From positions 1-64,000 of the forward strand of contig SFEV01000003.1 of assembly GCA_004557975.1 (NCBI GenBank): a DNA stretch of 64,000 bases. The letters run 5' to 3'. The DNA comes from Lachnospiraceae bacterium (lineage in GTDB: Bacteria > Bacillota > Clostridia > Lachnospirales > Lachnospiraceae). Position numbers and translations under genes: made by a program. The notes below the pieces were generated by a model. It was not told the origin of the DNA. It made no database searches and was given only the letters and a program-made list of their open reading frames with translations. Below, piece after piece: positions 25,459 through 32,488 of the stretch (position 1 is the first letter of the stretch; each line of letters starts with the position of its first letter).

Positions 25459-25920
25459 TTAGTTCTGTTCCAGTTCACCAAGCAGCTCCACAAATACAGA
25501 AGCATCCATGCCGGACGCATACTCCTCGTCCAGACAATGCACGAGATATTCTGAACCCTCCAGCGTCACCGTGATCGTTCCCGGTGTCAGAGTGATCGCA
25601 TTGGCCAGAAACGCTCTGCCCACAGGTGTCTTCATATCGGATCGGAACCGAACCAGAACCGGCTCTATCTCCTCTTTTTCTGAGAGAATCATATGAATCA
25701 CCGCAAAGTTGGCTTTCACGATCTCCATGACAAGCACACAGACGTAACGGAGAAGCTTCGGAATGCGCTTCATAATACGGATCTCTTTCTGGATACTGTA
25801 ATCCATAAACTTACATGTAAACCAGAAAACTGCAGCAGCTATTACAATTCCGAACAGACATATCTCCCGTGTAACAGCTCCGTTAAAAATGATCCAAAGC
25901 GCAAAATACAACAGATACAT
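25459..25920 (-). CDS. MrpE/MbhA subunit
   Basis: A 153-residue protein, first in the operon. Two N-terminal helices, then a cytoplasmic domain with LLRYVCVLVMEIVKANFAVIHMIL and the conserved LANAITLTPGTITVTLEG, the MrpE signature. A GAGGG site precedes the start. A 140-base structured leader and an extended -10 promoter lie upstream. Confidence 0.9.
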   Translation of the reverse strand: MYLLYFALWIIFNGAVTREICLFGIVIAAAVFWFTCKFMDYSIQKEIRIMKRIPKLLRYVCVLVMEIVKANFAVIHMILSEKEEIEPVLVRFRSDMKTPVGRAFLANAITLTPGTITVTLEGSEYLVHCLDEEYASGMDASVFVELLGELEQN

Positions 25921-25970
25921 GCTTTCTTCCCTCTCTTCTTATTTATATTTTTATTCAGAACGCTCAACAC

Positions 25971-26012
25971 AGCAGCACGCAGACCTTCCTGGTCTGCTTT
26001 TGCTGCTGTATC
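25971..26012 (-). promoter_or_regulatory. hairpin in the antiporter mRNA leader
   Basis: Nested arms ACAGCAGC/GCTGCTGT and GCAGACC/GGTCTGC with small internal loops, lying between the proposed promoter and the mrpE-like start. No T run follows on the minus strand, so it is not an ordinary terminator. Confidence 0.45.
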
Positions 26013-26068
26013 GGGCTGATTCCATATTTCGATTTATTTTAACGCTTTCTTCTGATTTCGTCCAGCTT

Positions 26069-26077
26069 ATTATAGCA
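26069..26077 (-). promoter_or_regulatory. extended -10 promoter of the antiporter operon
   Basis: Minus-strand TGCTATAAT (26069-26077) is an exact extended -10; no good -35 is visible. It would give a leader of about 140 bases before the start at 25920. Confidence 0.5.
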
Positions 26078-26197
26078 AAAAAACGATACTGTTGCTCATG
26101 TCTTATCCTTTTTTCTACGACAAGCGGGGCTGCTGCAAAAGGATGACTGAACTGCATCGTTCCTGCGGCAACCCAATTAAGAAATTTTCTGATCCGT

Positions 26198-26635
26198 CTA
26201 TACCTGGTTCTCTTTCTGACCGTCCTGATGGTGAATGTAGCTGACAATCACCTGCACCGTATATCTTTCGCAGGGGACATGCCGTCCGGCATTGTGCAGC
26301 TCTGATGTGAAATATTCCGACAGGAAACTGTTCTGATGCGGCAGAGTCATTTCGCCGTATACCGTCTCCCGGGAAGAATTGCGAATGGAGGAAAGGATAC
26401 TCTCCTGCCCGAAATTACCTAAAAGCTCCTCCGTACAAAGCTCCTGCCATACGAGGGGAGTCTGTGAAATGCGCAGGGGTGCCATACCGGAAAAACCTTC
26501 AGCACCGGCTGTTTCGTCAAAAGAAGTGTACACAAAAGAGGAATCTGCTTTGACAAGTTCAAAGTACATTCCCGATAATAACAACATGACAGCCAGAAAT
26601 ATGCTGATTCTTTTCTTGTTCGCCATGATGTACAC
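26198..26635 (-). CDS. small exported protein of unknown function
   Basis: A 145-residue protein that I do not recognise. The GTG at 26635 follows GGAGGTGAT by five bases; an ATG is three codons on. The N-terminus has a basic start (ANKKR) and a hydrophobic stretch ISIFLAVMLLLSGMYFELV, a signal peptide or membrane anchor, with no lipobox. The mature part is soluble, with a ESILSSIRNSSRETVYGEM segment and two cysteines. It follows eutP by 25 bases, so it is probably co-transcribed with eutS-eutP rather than with the antiporter genes. Confidence 0.65.
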   Translation of the reverse strand: MYIMANKKRISIFLAVMLLLSGMYFELVKADSSFVYTSFDETAGAEGFSGMAPLRISQTPLVWQELCTEELLGNFGQESILSSIRNSSRETVYGEMTLPHQNSFLSEYFTSELHNAGRHVPCERYTVQVIVSYIHHQDGQKENQV

Positions 26636-26660
26636 GCGTAATCACCTCCGGGTCATTGTA

Positions 26661-27164
26661 TCAGATATGGTCCCGTTTTGTCGAGAGGACTTTTCGCGGC
26701 TGCTCCGCTTTTTCCTGATCCCACGGAAGCACATCGCCGTCCTCACGGAGGTATTCCAGGATCTGCCATATACCCTCACCGGTATAGGCGCTCACATGAA
26801 AAATGGGATCACAGCCCGAGAGCTCCAGCCACCGGTGTGCCTGCTCCACATTGGCGTCAGGATGGTCAATCTGTGTCACAATTCCGATGACCGGTCTGCA
26901 GGACTGAGCCGCGACACACGGCGGAAACAGAGAATAAGGCTCCTCGGCATTGATCAGCAGTGCCACCACATCAGCCTCATAGGAGTACAGTGCCAGTGCT
27001 CTGCCCAGTCTTCCCGTCTCCGCATACTCTCCGGGAGTGTCAATAACCGTATCGTAGTGATTGATATACTGCGTCTTGTGATACCGGATCGTATCACCCT
27101 TCAGTGCCTGCCGCAGCGTCGTCTTGCCGCACTCGCTTCGGCCGACCAGCATAATCTTGCGCAT
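26661..27164 (-). CDS. eutP: EutP/PduV-family small GTPase
   Basis: A 167-residue P-loop protein with Walker A GRSECGKTT (residues 8-16), DTPGEY as switch II and VTQIDHPDAN as the base-recognition element. RSECGKTTLRQAL and IDTPGEY are typical of EutP/PduV, which associate with ethanolamine or propanediol microcompartments; EutP has also been reported to have acetate kinase activity. It is downstream of eutS, with a 105-base gap holding a dyad. No ethanolamine or diol enzymes are in the window. Confidence 0.88.
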   Translation of the reverse strand: MRKIMLVGRSECGKTTLRQALKGDTIRYHKTQYINHYDTVIDTPGEYAETGRLGRALALYSYEADVVALLINAEEPYSLFPPCVAAQSCRPVIGIVTQIDHPDANVEQAHRWLELSGCDPIFHVSAYTGEGIWQILEYLREDGDVLPWDQEKAEQPRKVLSTKRDHI

Positions 27165-27231
27165 CGTACCGCCTCTCCCGGATCCTCTTCATCCGTGCAT
27201 TCCATATTCCGCATCACTGCGCACACTCTGA

Positions 27232-27267
27232 GCATTTGACGTGGGTGACTTCCTTGATTCGGTCAAA
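27232..27267. repeat. inverted repeat containing dispersed TTGATTCGG motif, copy C
   Basis: ATTTGAC (27233-27239) and GTCAAAT (27262-27268) form a dyad around CTTCCTTGATTCG. The segment matches the motif at 6261 in 18 of 19 bases. It lies between eutS and eutP. Confidence 0.5.
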
Positions 27268-27269
27268 TA

Positions 27270-27641
27270 TTACGTCCGCGTGATTTCACACAGCGTGAAG
27301 CCCAGCTTCTCTCTCAGATACGTCATGATCGCCTCAAGCGCCGCCTCCACCTCAGAAACCTTTCCGGTAAAAATCAGTGTTCCGCTGAAACGGTCGATAA
27401 ATCCCATATCGATGCTGGCACTCTTCAGCGCAATATCCCCTGCAATCACAGAAATCTCCGCCGGGGACATGCTCAGCACACAGATTGCTGCGCGCTTGTA
27501 GTCAAGCTGCGGATCGAGTCCCAGCTTTTTATAGATAATCGGGTCCGGGCTTGCAATAATATGAGCCAGCGTAACCTGCTTTCCGGGCACAAGCTCCTGG
27601 ACGATTCTCATCTTGCCTTCTGTCTGGTTCAAAAAGTCCAT
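27270..27641 (-). CDS. eutS: bacterial microcompartment shell protein, EutS/PduU type
   Basis: A 123-residue circularly permuted BMC-domain protein: RIVQELVPGKQVTLAHIIASP, ISVIAGDIALKSASIDMGFIDRFSGTLIFTG and a C-terminal FTLCEIT, close to EutS throughout. EutS and PduU form bent or flat hexamers in microcompartment shells with a beta-barrel plug. GGGGGAG lies five bases before the ATG; the first ten residues extend beyond EutS of enterobacteria. It has its own consensus promoter and is followed by eutP. No BMC-H, BMC-T or vertex protein genes are in the window. Confidence 0.93.
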   Translation of the reverse strand: MDFLNQTEGKMRIVQELVPGKQVTLAHIIASPDPIIYKKLGLDPQLDYKRAAICVLSMSPAEISVIAGDIALKSASIDMGFIDRFSGTLIFTGKVSEVEAALEAIMTYLREKLGFTLCEITRT

Positions 27642-27661
27642 ATTTTCTCCCCCTTTTCCCT

Positions 27662-27690
27662 ATGATACAACACAATCCCACATAATGCAA
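27662..27690 (-). promoter_or_regulatory. sigma-A promoter of eutS
   Basis: Minus-strand TTGCAT (27685-27690), 17-bp spacer, TATCAT (27662-27667), about 20 bases before the start codon, so the leader is very short and no antiterminator hairpin of the Eut type can fit. Confidence 0.7.
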
Positions 27691-27727
27691 CCAAATTACA
27701 ATTCTTTTTGGTTTTTCGGCTTTTCAT

Positions 27728-28972
27728 TTACCGTATATACGTTCCGCCCTGAAGCATATACAGGAAAAATTCCATCCCGCACGCAAGATGCCATACCAGC
27801 AGCACGACTGATACCAGAAGATATGCAGCTTCCAGTTTCCATTTTCTTCCGGCCGACCGGATCCATCCCCAAAAGGATGAAGCTTCCGAAGAACGGTATT
27901 CCCTCCACAGCTCCTGTATATTACGGCACAGCCAGCCGATACTGACGACAAACACCAGGAAAATGCAGAAGCTATATCCCCAGGAAAGATTCCCGTGATC
28001 CTTTCTCGCTCCCTCTTCATGGATAAACAGGTACTCCAGCAATCCGACCACCCAGATCAGCCACGTCATCAGGAATCGTCTGTCTTTTTTCAGATCACGG
28101 AAATTATAAATCAGAACCACAAGAGGAAAGGCAGCCGACTGCAGCAGCGATGCCACGGGGTGCCACGTGCGAAGCTTAAGAATATATGCCACAGAAAACC
28201 CAAAGGCAGCCCCGCCCTCCGGCCTCTCTCCTTCCGGAAACAGGTATACCATCTGATAAAGAAGAGTACACAGTGACAGCAGTACCGGTATACCTGACAG
28301 AATCTGCTGCTTCAGCGTCCTCCCTCTGTCTGTGATACAGTCTGCAAGAAGCATACACGCCATGGCAGGTGCAAAACACATGATAAAGTTCGGCTTCATC
28401 ATATTTACAAATACAAGCAGAACCGTAAAAATAACAAAATCTGTCGCTGATACATGCTTCCGATATCGTTCCTGAAACGGAAAATAAAACAGAAGCAGCG
28501 CCATTGCGGCAGCACGCATGCCGATATATGTCGTATTATGCCAGATTGCGCCGCTTTGCAGCCCGAGATACCGGTATGGATTCACACTGCCCAGATAAAG
28601 CGGCATGGCAAATACCGGTACAAATGCAAGCAGATGCAGAAATTCCCTCCGGCAGTCTCCCGCCAGCATCCGCAGCAGACGGTACGTCAGATACACCGTC
28701 GCCGTCATCACCAGTGCCAGAAATATTCCGATTGCCTTTTCATTTTGTCCCAGCGTATCCAGCAGCAATGCGTAGCAGCGCTCCATGAGACTGTAGCCGG
28801 TGCCTGCCCGGCCCTCCTGTATATGGACACGCAGATCCGTATCGTATGCGCCAAGCCGTCCGGGATAGCGGATCGCCTGGCGCAGAAACATCCGGTAAAC
28901 CACGGCTGCCAGCAGCAGGTAGCATGCCGCGGCTGTCGTCTTCAGTACAAATGATATTCTTTGTTTTCCCAT
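27728..28972 (-). CDS. polytopic membrane protein, unknown function
   Basis: A 414-residue integral membrane protein with about ten hydrophobic segments. The arrangement (VYRMFLRQAI...YDTDLRVHIQEG...YSLMERCYALLLDTLG loop before the second helix, then repeated paired helices) recalls membrane glycosyltransferases or DUF6056-like proteins, in which the first outer loop carries acidic residues, but I cannot assign a family. GGAGGA precedes the start by two to five bases. Its stop lies 86 bases before eutS; it is probably monocistronic. Confidence 0.7.
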   Translation of the reverse strand: MGKQRISFVLKTTAAACYLLLAAVVYRMFLRQAIRYPGRLGAYDTDLRVHIQEGRAGTGYSLMERCYALLLDTLGQNEKAIGIFLALVMTATVYLTYRLLRMLAGDCRREFLHLLAFVPVFAMPLYLGSVNPYRYLGLQSGAIWHNTTYIGMRAAAMALLLFYFPFQERYRKHVSATDFVIFTVLLVFVNMMKPNFIMCFAPAMACMLLADCITDRGRTLKQQILSGIPVLLSLCTLLYQMVYLFPEGERPEGGAAFGFSVAYILKLRTWHPVASLLQSAAFPLVVLIYNFRDLKKDRRFLMTWLIWVVGLLEYLFIHEEGARKDHGNLSWGYSFCIFLVFVVSIGWLCRNIQELWREYRSSEASSFWGWIRSAGRKWKLEAAYLLVSVVLLVWHLACGMEFFLYMLQGGTYIR

Positions 28973-29074
28973 TCTTCCTCCATCGAATGCTTACGCACAC
29001 AGCCGATGATACACCCTTTTTCCTGACAGTCCCCCTGCACACAGCCATTTCTCAGACGGCTGACATCAGGGATA

Positions 29075-30397
29075 TTATTCCACAAGCTCATCGTACAGCG
29101 CACGGATCGCCCTGTCAAAATCATCATTTTTCACACCTATCGTACAGTTGATCTCGTTGGACCCCATATCGATCATCTTGATATTGACGTCTGCGCGTCC
29201 GAGGGACGAGAAAAATCTGGCCGCTATTCCGCTGACAGAACGCATTCCTTTGCCAACCACGGTGACCATTGCCAGATCAGGATCCACCGTGATGTGATCC
29301 GGCTTCAGCAGGCGGTGAAGAGATTCCATAATACTGTCTTTCTTGCGCTCAAATTCATCCTTCTGCAGAATCACACTGATTGTGTCAATTCCGGAGGGCA
29401 GATGCTCAAACGCAATTTCATTTTCCTCAAAGGCCTCAAGCATTTTTTTGACAAAGCCTATCTGGGCATTCATCCGGTTTTTTTCGATGCTGACTGCCAC
29501 AAAATTCTTTTTCCCGGCAATGCCTGTGATTGCGACCTCCTCCTCCGGACGGATTTTTCTGCGGATAAAGGTTCCGTTCTCCTCAGGATGATTCGTGTTG
29601 CGGATATGGATGGAAATGCCTTCCCGGCGCACCGGGTAAACAGCCTCTTCATGGAGTACAGTCGCCCCGCGGTAGGAAAGCTCACGCAGCTCCGCGTACG
29701 TCATGGCATTAATCTTTTTCGGATGATCCACAATCGTCGGATCCGTCAGAAGGAAGCCCGATACATCTGTCCAGTTCTCGTACAGCTCCGCCTGCACGGC
29801 GCGTGCGACAATGGCACCGGAGACATCCGATCCCCCGCGTGAAAATGTATGTATATTTCCGGCATCATCCGCCCCGTAAAATCCTGGCACCACGGCACGC
29901 TCCGTTCTGGAAAGACGCTCGTTCAGGAAAAAATTCGTCCTCTCATCCTCAAAAACGCCGTTCCGGTCAAAACGAACCACCTCCGCCGCATCCACAAATT
30001 CATAGCCGAGAAAGGCTGCCAGAAGAATGCCGTTCAGATATTCGCCTCTCGATGCCGCATACTGTGCTCCCGCGTCTGACAGAAAAGCCTGCTCAATCAC
30101 CGCAAACTCCCGCTCCAGTGAAACATCAAGCTCCAGCTCATCTATGATCTCCTGATATCTTTTTTTAATTTTATTCAGAACAGAGACGTAATCACCGCCT
30201 CTGTGTGCCTCGGCACTGCACTGGTACAGCAGATCTGTCACCTTTTCATCCTCACGGCTTCGCTTACCCGGCGCCGACGGCACGACATACCGTCTTGCAG
30301 GATCACTCTCCACAATTTTTTTTACTTTTCTGAAATGCTCTGCATCTGCAAGAGAGCTCCCTCCAAATTTTGCTACCACAATTTTTTCTTTTTCCAT
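29075..30397 (-). CDS. aspartate kinase
   Basis: A 440-residue aspartokinase, first enzyme of the lysine/threonine/methionine pathway. KFGGSSLAD (residues 9-17) is the nucleotide site; FSRGGSDVSGAIVARAV near residue 180 and VSGFLLTDPTIV are catalytic-domain hallmarks. Two ACT domains (about 300-440; TVVGKGMRSVSGIAARFFSSL) bind the feedback amino acid. The length and the C-terminal ACT pair match the monofunctional class III type. AGAGGAAC precedes the ATG. No lysine riboswitch fits in the short upstream gap. Confidence 0.92.
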   Translation of the reverse strand: MEKEKIVVAKFGGSSLADAEHFRKVKKIVESDPARRYVVPSAPGKRSREDEKVTDLLYQCSAEAHRGGDYVSVLNKIKKRYQEIIDELELDVSLEREFAVIEQAFLSDAGAQYAASRGEYLNGILLAAFLGYEFVDAAEVVRFDRNGVFEDERTNFFLNERLSRTERAVVPGFYGADDAGNIHTFSRGGSDVSGAIVARAVQAELYENWTDVSGFLLTDPTIVDHPKKINAMTYAELRELSYRGATVLHEEAVYPVRREGISIHIRNTNHPEENGTFIRRKIRPEEEVAITGIAGKKNFVAVSIEKNRMNAQIGFVKKMLEAFEENEIAFEHLPSGIDTISVILQKDEFERKKDSIMESLHRLLKPDHITVDPDLAMVTVVGKGMRSVSGIAARFFSSLGRADVNIKMIDMGSNEINCTIGVKNDDFDRAIRALYDELVE

Positions 30398-30464
30398 AAT
30401 ATGTTCCTCTGATATTTTATTCTATTTTTCTTTCCGCCTGTCAGAAAGTCTGCACAGATCTTCT

Positions 30465-31037
30465 TTACTCCTGATTCACCGTTATCCCTGCTTTTATGCA
30501 GGAATCTCTGCGCACTTCATCTCTGAGGCGCTTTATATACTCTGAGAATGCGCACTCCCGGGTTCCGTACGTCATCTGAAGATCGTATTCCAGGGGCAGC
30601 CACGTGGAAAGATCCGCCTCATTGTGCTGAATCAGCGCCTCCAGTTTATCAAGCGCCTTATACAGCCTCGCCTCCTGTGTTTCCTGTGCTTCCATCTCAG
30701 CAAAAAGCTCCGTCAGCTCACCGCGCTCCTGCGCCGGAAGATGTGCAAGCAGCCGCTCTACAGCATTTGCCTCAACGGCGGAATCCTCCTCTGTCTTCTC
30801 AAAGGCGGGAATATCCCCGGTCACTGCCTCTCCCAGATCATGAACCGTACACATCAGCATGACCTTTCCGATATCAAGATCCGGAAATTCATTCTTTACG
30901 AGATACGCCATCAGCACAAGCCTCCAGCTGTGCTCCGCCACACTCTCATGCCTTCCTGACGAAGTCCAGGAATGACGCGTATTACACTTGAGCTTTTCCG
31001 CAAGCCCCAGAAAATCCAAAAATGTTCTGATCTCCAT
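30465..31037 (-). CDS. HD-domain hydrolase (YfbR/HDDC2-like)
   Basis: A 190-residue HD-superfamily phosphohydrolase. Metal ligands are visible as H in RHESVAEHSWR, HD in VHDLGEAVTGDIP, and a late aspartate in ALDKLEALIQ. The arrangement matches the YfbR/HDDC2 5'-deoxynucleotidase group, which removes phosphate from nucleoside monophosphates. The ribosome site GAGGGAG precedes the start. It appears monocistronic. Confidence 0.82.
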   Translation of the reverse strand: MEIRTFLDFLGLAEKLKCNTRHSWTSSGRHESVAEHSWRLVLMAYLVKNEFPDLDIGKVMLMCTVHDLGEAVTGDIPAFEKTEEDSAVEANAVERLLAHLPAQERGELTELFAEMEAQETQEARLYKALDKLEALIQHNEADLSTWLPLEYDLQMTYGTRECAFSEYIKRLRDEVRRDSCIKAGITVNQE

Positions 31038-31114
31038 GGTTTCTCCCTCATTTCATCCATATATCAGCTGTCCGGTCAGACAACGTCTGAAAACAGCAGA
31101 CTTCCTCTGCCGGT

Positions 31115-32191
31115 TCACGAAAACAGATTTTTCAGAATCCGGTCTGCCGTCATGTTCCTGTACCCGTCCGGATCGGACATCACTGAATTTCCGGACAGAT
31201 CCCAGCGCATCTGATGGAAATCCGTCAGATAGCTGTTCCCCCGTGAGCAGTTTGGATACCGCCTGTAATATTCCGGATAACAGCGTTTCATATAGGTGCG
31301 GGCAAGGACGACCGCTCTGCTCTCGGCCTTTCCCGATGCAGACGGCGTTCCGCAAAGCTGCACTCCCGGAGGACTGGCGTGAAGCAGCACGACGCTGCCG
31401 TCACTGCACTGCCCCACCACCATGTACACGTGGCCGGAGGAGCTCATAATATCGCCTGCGCGGTAATCCTTCACGTCATTTTTATTCTTATATGTACCCC
31501 AGCCCCGTCCGGCAAAATTTTCCGCCATTTCCGAAGCCTTCATTACATAACCCTTTTTTCCGCTCTTTGTGTTCAGAATATTGTAAATACACCAGCCGAT
31601 ATAACCGGAGCAGTCCAGACCATCCTCGATCTGGTACCTCGTCTGCTGATAATCATAATTTGCATCCTGTTTCTGGAAAAAGGTCTTCCATTTTGGACTG
31701 ACACCGATGGTGACCGCTGCTTTCCCGGCGCCCGTGTCCTCTTTGTTCCATCCTCCGCCCCACACATACAGAGTACTTCCCACAGGCTCCAGCGCTGTCT
31801 TCAGCAGCTTTTTCAGTGTGGAGGTCGTCTCAATGCGCGGAATCGTCACTTTTTTCATGGTACTGAAGGATGCATACGTTTTCCTGCTGCCGTTCTTGCA
31901 GTATGCACGGACGCGAAAACCGTACTTTTTCCCCATGTCCAGCTCCTGAAACGCATAGGAGCATTTCTTTGTCGTCACCCGCTCCAGACATTTTCCTTTT
32001 GCGTTGTACAGGCAGACCTGATAGCCGTCTGCGCCATTTCTTTTCTTCCATTTTAAATTCACGGAAGTGCCGTCCGTCTTCGCAGTCAGCACAAGTGCCT
32101 TTTTTGACATCGCACCGCCGTAAGCAGTCATCGGAAGCAGAAGCAGGAACAGGAAAAGACAGAGACTGTATATTTTAATAAACTTTTTCAT
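31115..32191 (-). CDS. secreted Fn3-NlpC/P60 cell-wall hydrolase
   Basis: A 358-residue exported protein. Signal peptide residues 1-24 (KKFIKIYSLCLFLFLLLLPMTAYGG region), a fibronectin type III-like domain about 30-115 (VNLKWKKRNGADGYQVCLYN), then an NlpC/P60-type peptidase domain with catalytic Cys in GLDCSGYIGWCIY and His in SSGHVYMVVG. Such enzymes cut peptide links in peptidoglycan. The longer frame starting at 32311 was rejected because GGGGGAAG lies just before the ATG at 32191. A good promoter lies 70 bases upstream. Confidence 0.85.
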   Translation of the reverse strand: MKKFIKIYSLCLFLFLLLLPMTAYGGAMSKKALVLTAKTDGTSVNLKWKKRNGADGYQVCLYNAKGKCLERVTTKKCSYAFQELDMGKKYGFRVRAYCKNGSRKTYASFSTMKKVTIPRIETTSTLKKLLKTALEPVGSTLYVWGGGWNKEDTGAGKAAVTIGVSPKWKTFFQKQDANYDYQQTRYQIEDGLDCSGYIGWCIYNILNTKSGKKGYVMKASEMAENFAGRGWGTYKNKNDVKDYRAGDIMSSSGHVYMVVGQCSDGSVVLLHASPPGVQLCGTPSASGKAESRAVVLARTYMKRCYPEYYRRYPNCSRGNSYLTDFHQMRWDLSGNSVMSDPDGYRNMTADRILKNLFS

Positions 32192-32261
32192 TACTTCCCC
32201 CTGTGTATTGCCCCGCATCAGACAGCGCAGGGCAGGTTTTACCGCCTGGATTGCTTTTTCT

Positions 32262-32290
32262 ATCATATGCGAATTTCCTTCCATCGTCAA
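32262..32290 (-). promoter_or_regulatory. sigma-A promoter of the NlpC/P60 gene
   Basis: Minus-strand TTGACG (32285-32290), 17-bp spacer, TATGAT (32262-32267). It begins directly after the T run of the preceding terminator. Confidence 0.7.
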
Positions 32291-32380
32291 CAAAAAGCAG
32301 AGCTGCCACACGATTTTTCGAAGTATCTGTCACTGTTCCTCTCGTTCACAGCAACACGCTCCGCGATGCAGCAGCTCTGC
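32291..32380 (-). terminator. terminator of the aldehyde dehydrogenase gene
   Basis: Arms GCAGAGCTGC (32297-32306) and GCAGCTCTGC (32371-32380) pair perfectly, and the minus-strand transcript continues with TTTTTG. The loop is long (64 bases) and may fold further. Confidence 0.6.
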
Positions 32381-32411
32381 CATATACCATTTTTCCAAAC
32401 CCTGTAATTTT

Positions 32412-32488
32412 CAGAAACATCCCCGGCAGCAGACGCTTCCGGCCTGTCATCTCAGAAACATCCCCAGCAGCAGACGCTTCCATCCTGT
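32412..32488. repeat. 41-bp tandem duplication across the aldehyde dehydrogenase stop codon
   Basis: CAGAAACATCCCC followed by GCAGCAGACGCTTCC occurs at 32412 and again at 32453, 41 bases apart, with three differences in 36 bases. The inner copy encodes the C-terminus; the outer copy lies after the stop. Confidence 0.75.

Noticed and set aside
16346..25920. Complete respiratory complex I (nuo operon)
   Set aside because: No NuoB, C, D, E, F, G or I homologue is present; subunits MrpE, F, G and MbhD are not part of complex I.
29470..29685. Small minus-strand frame inside the aspartokinase gene
   Set aside because: Alternative frame of a complete aspartokinase; no independent evidence.
30398..30464. 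Lysine riboswitch before the aspartokinase gene
   Set aside because: The gap is only 67 bases, far too short for that riboswitch.
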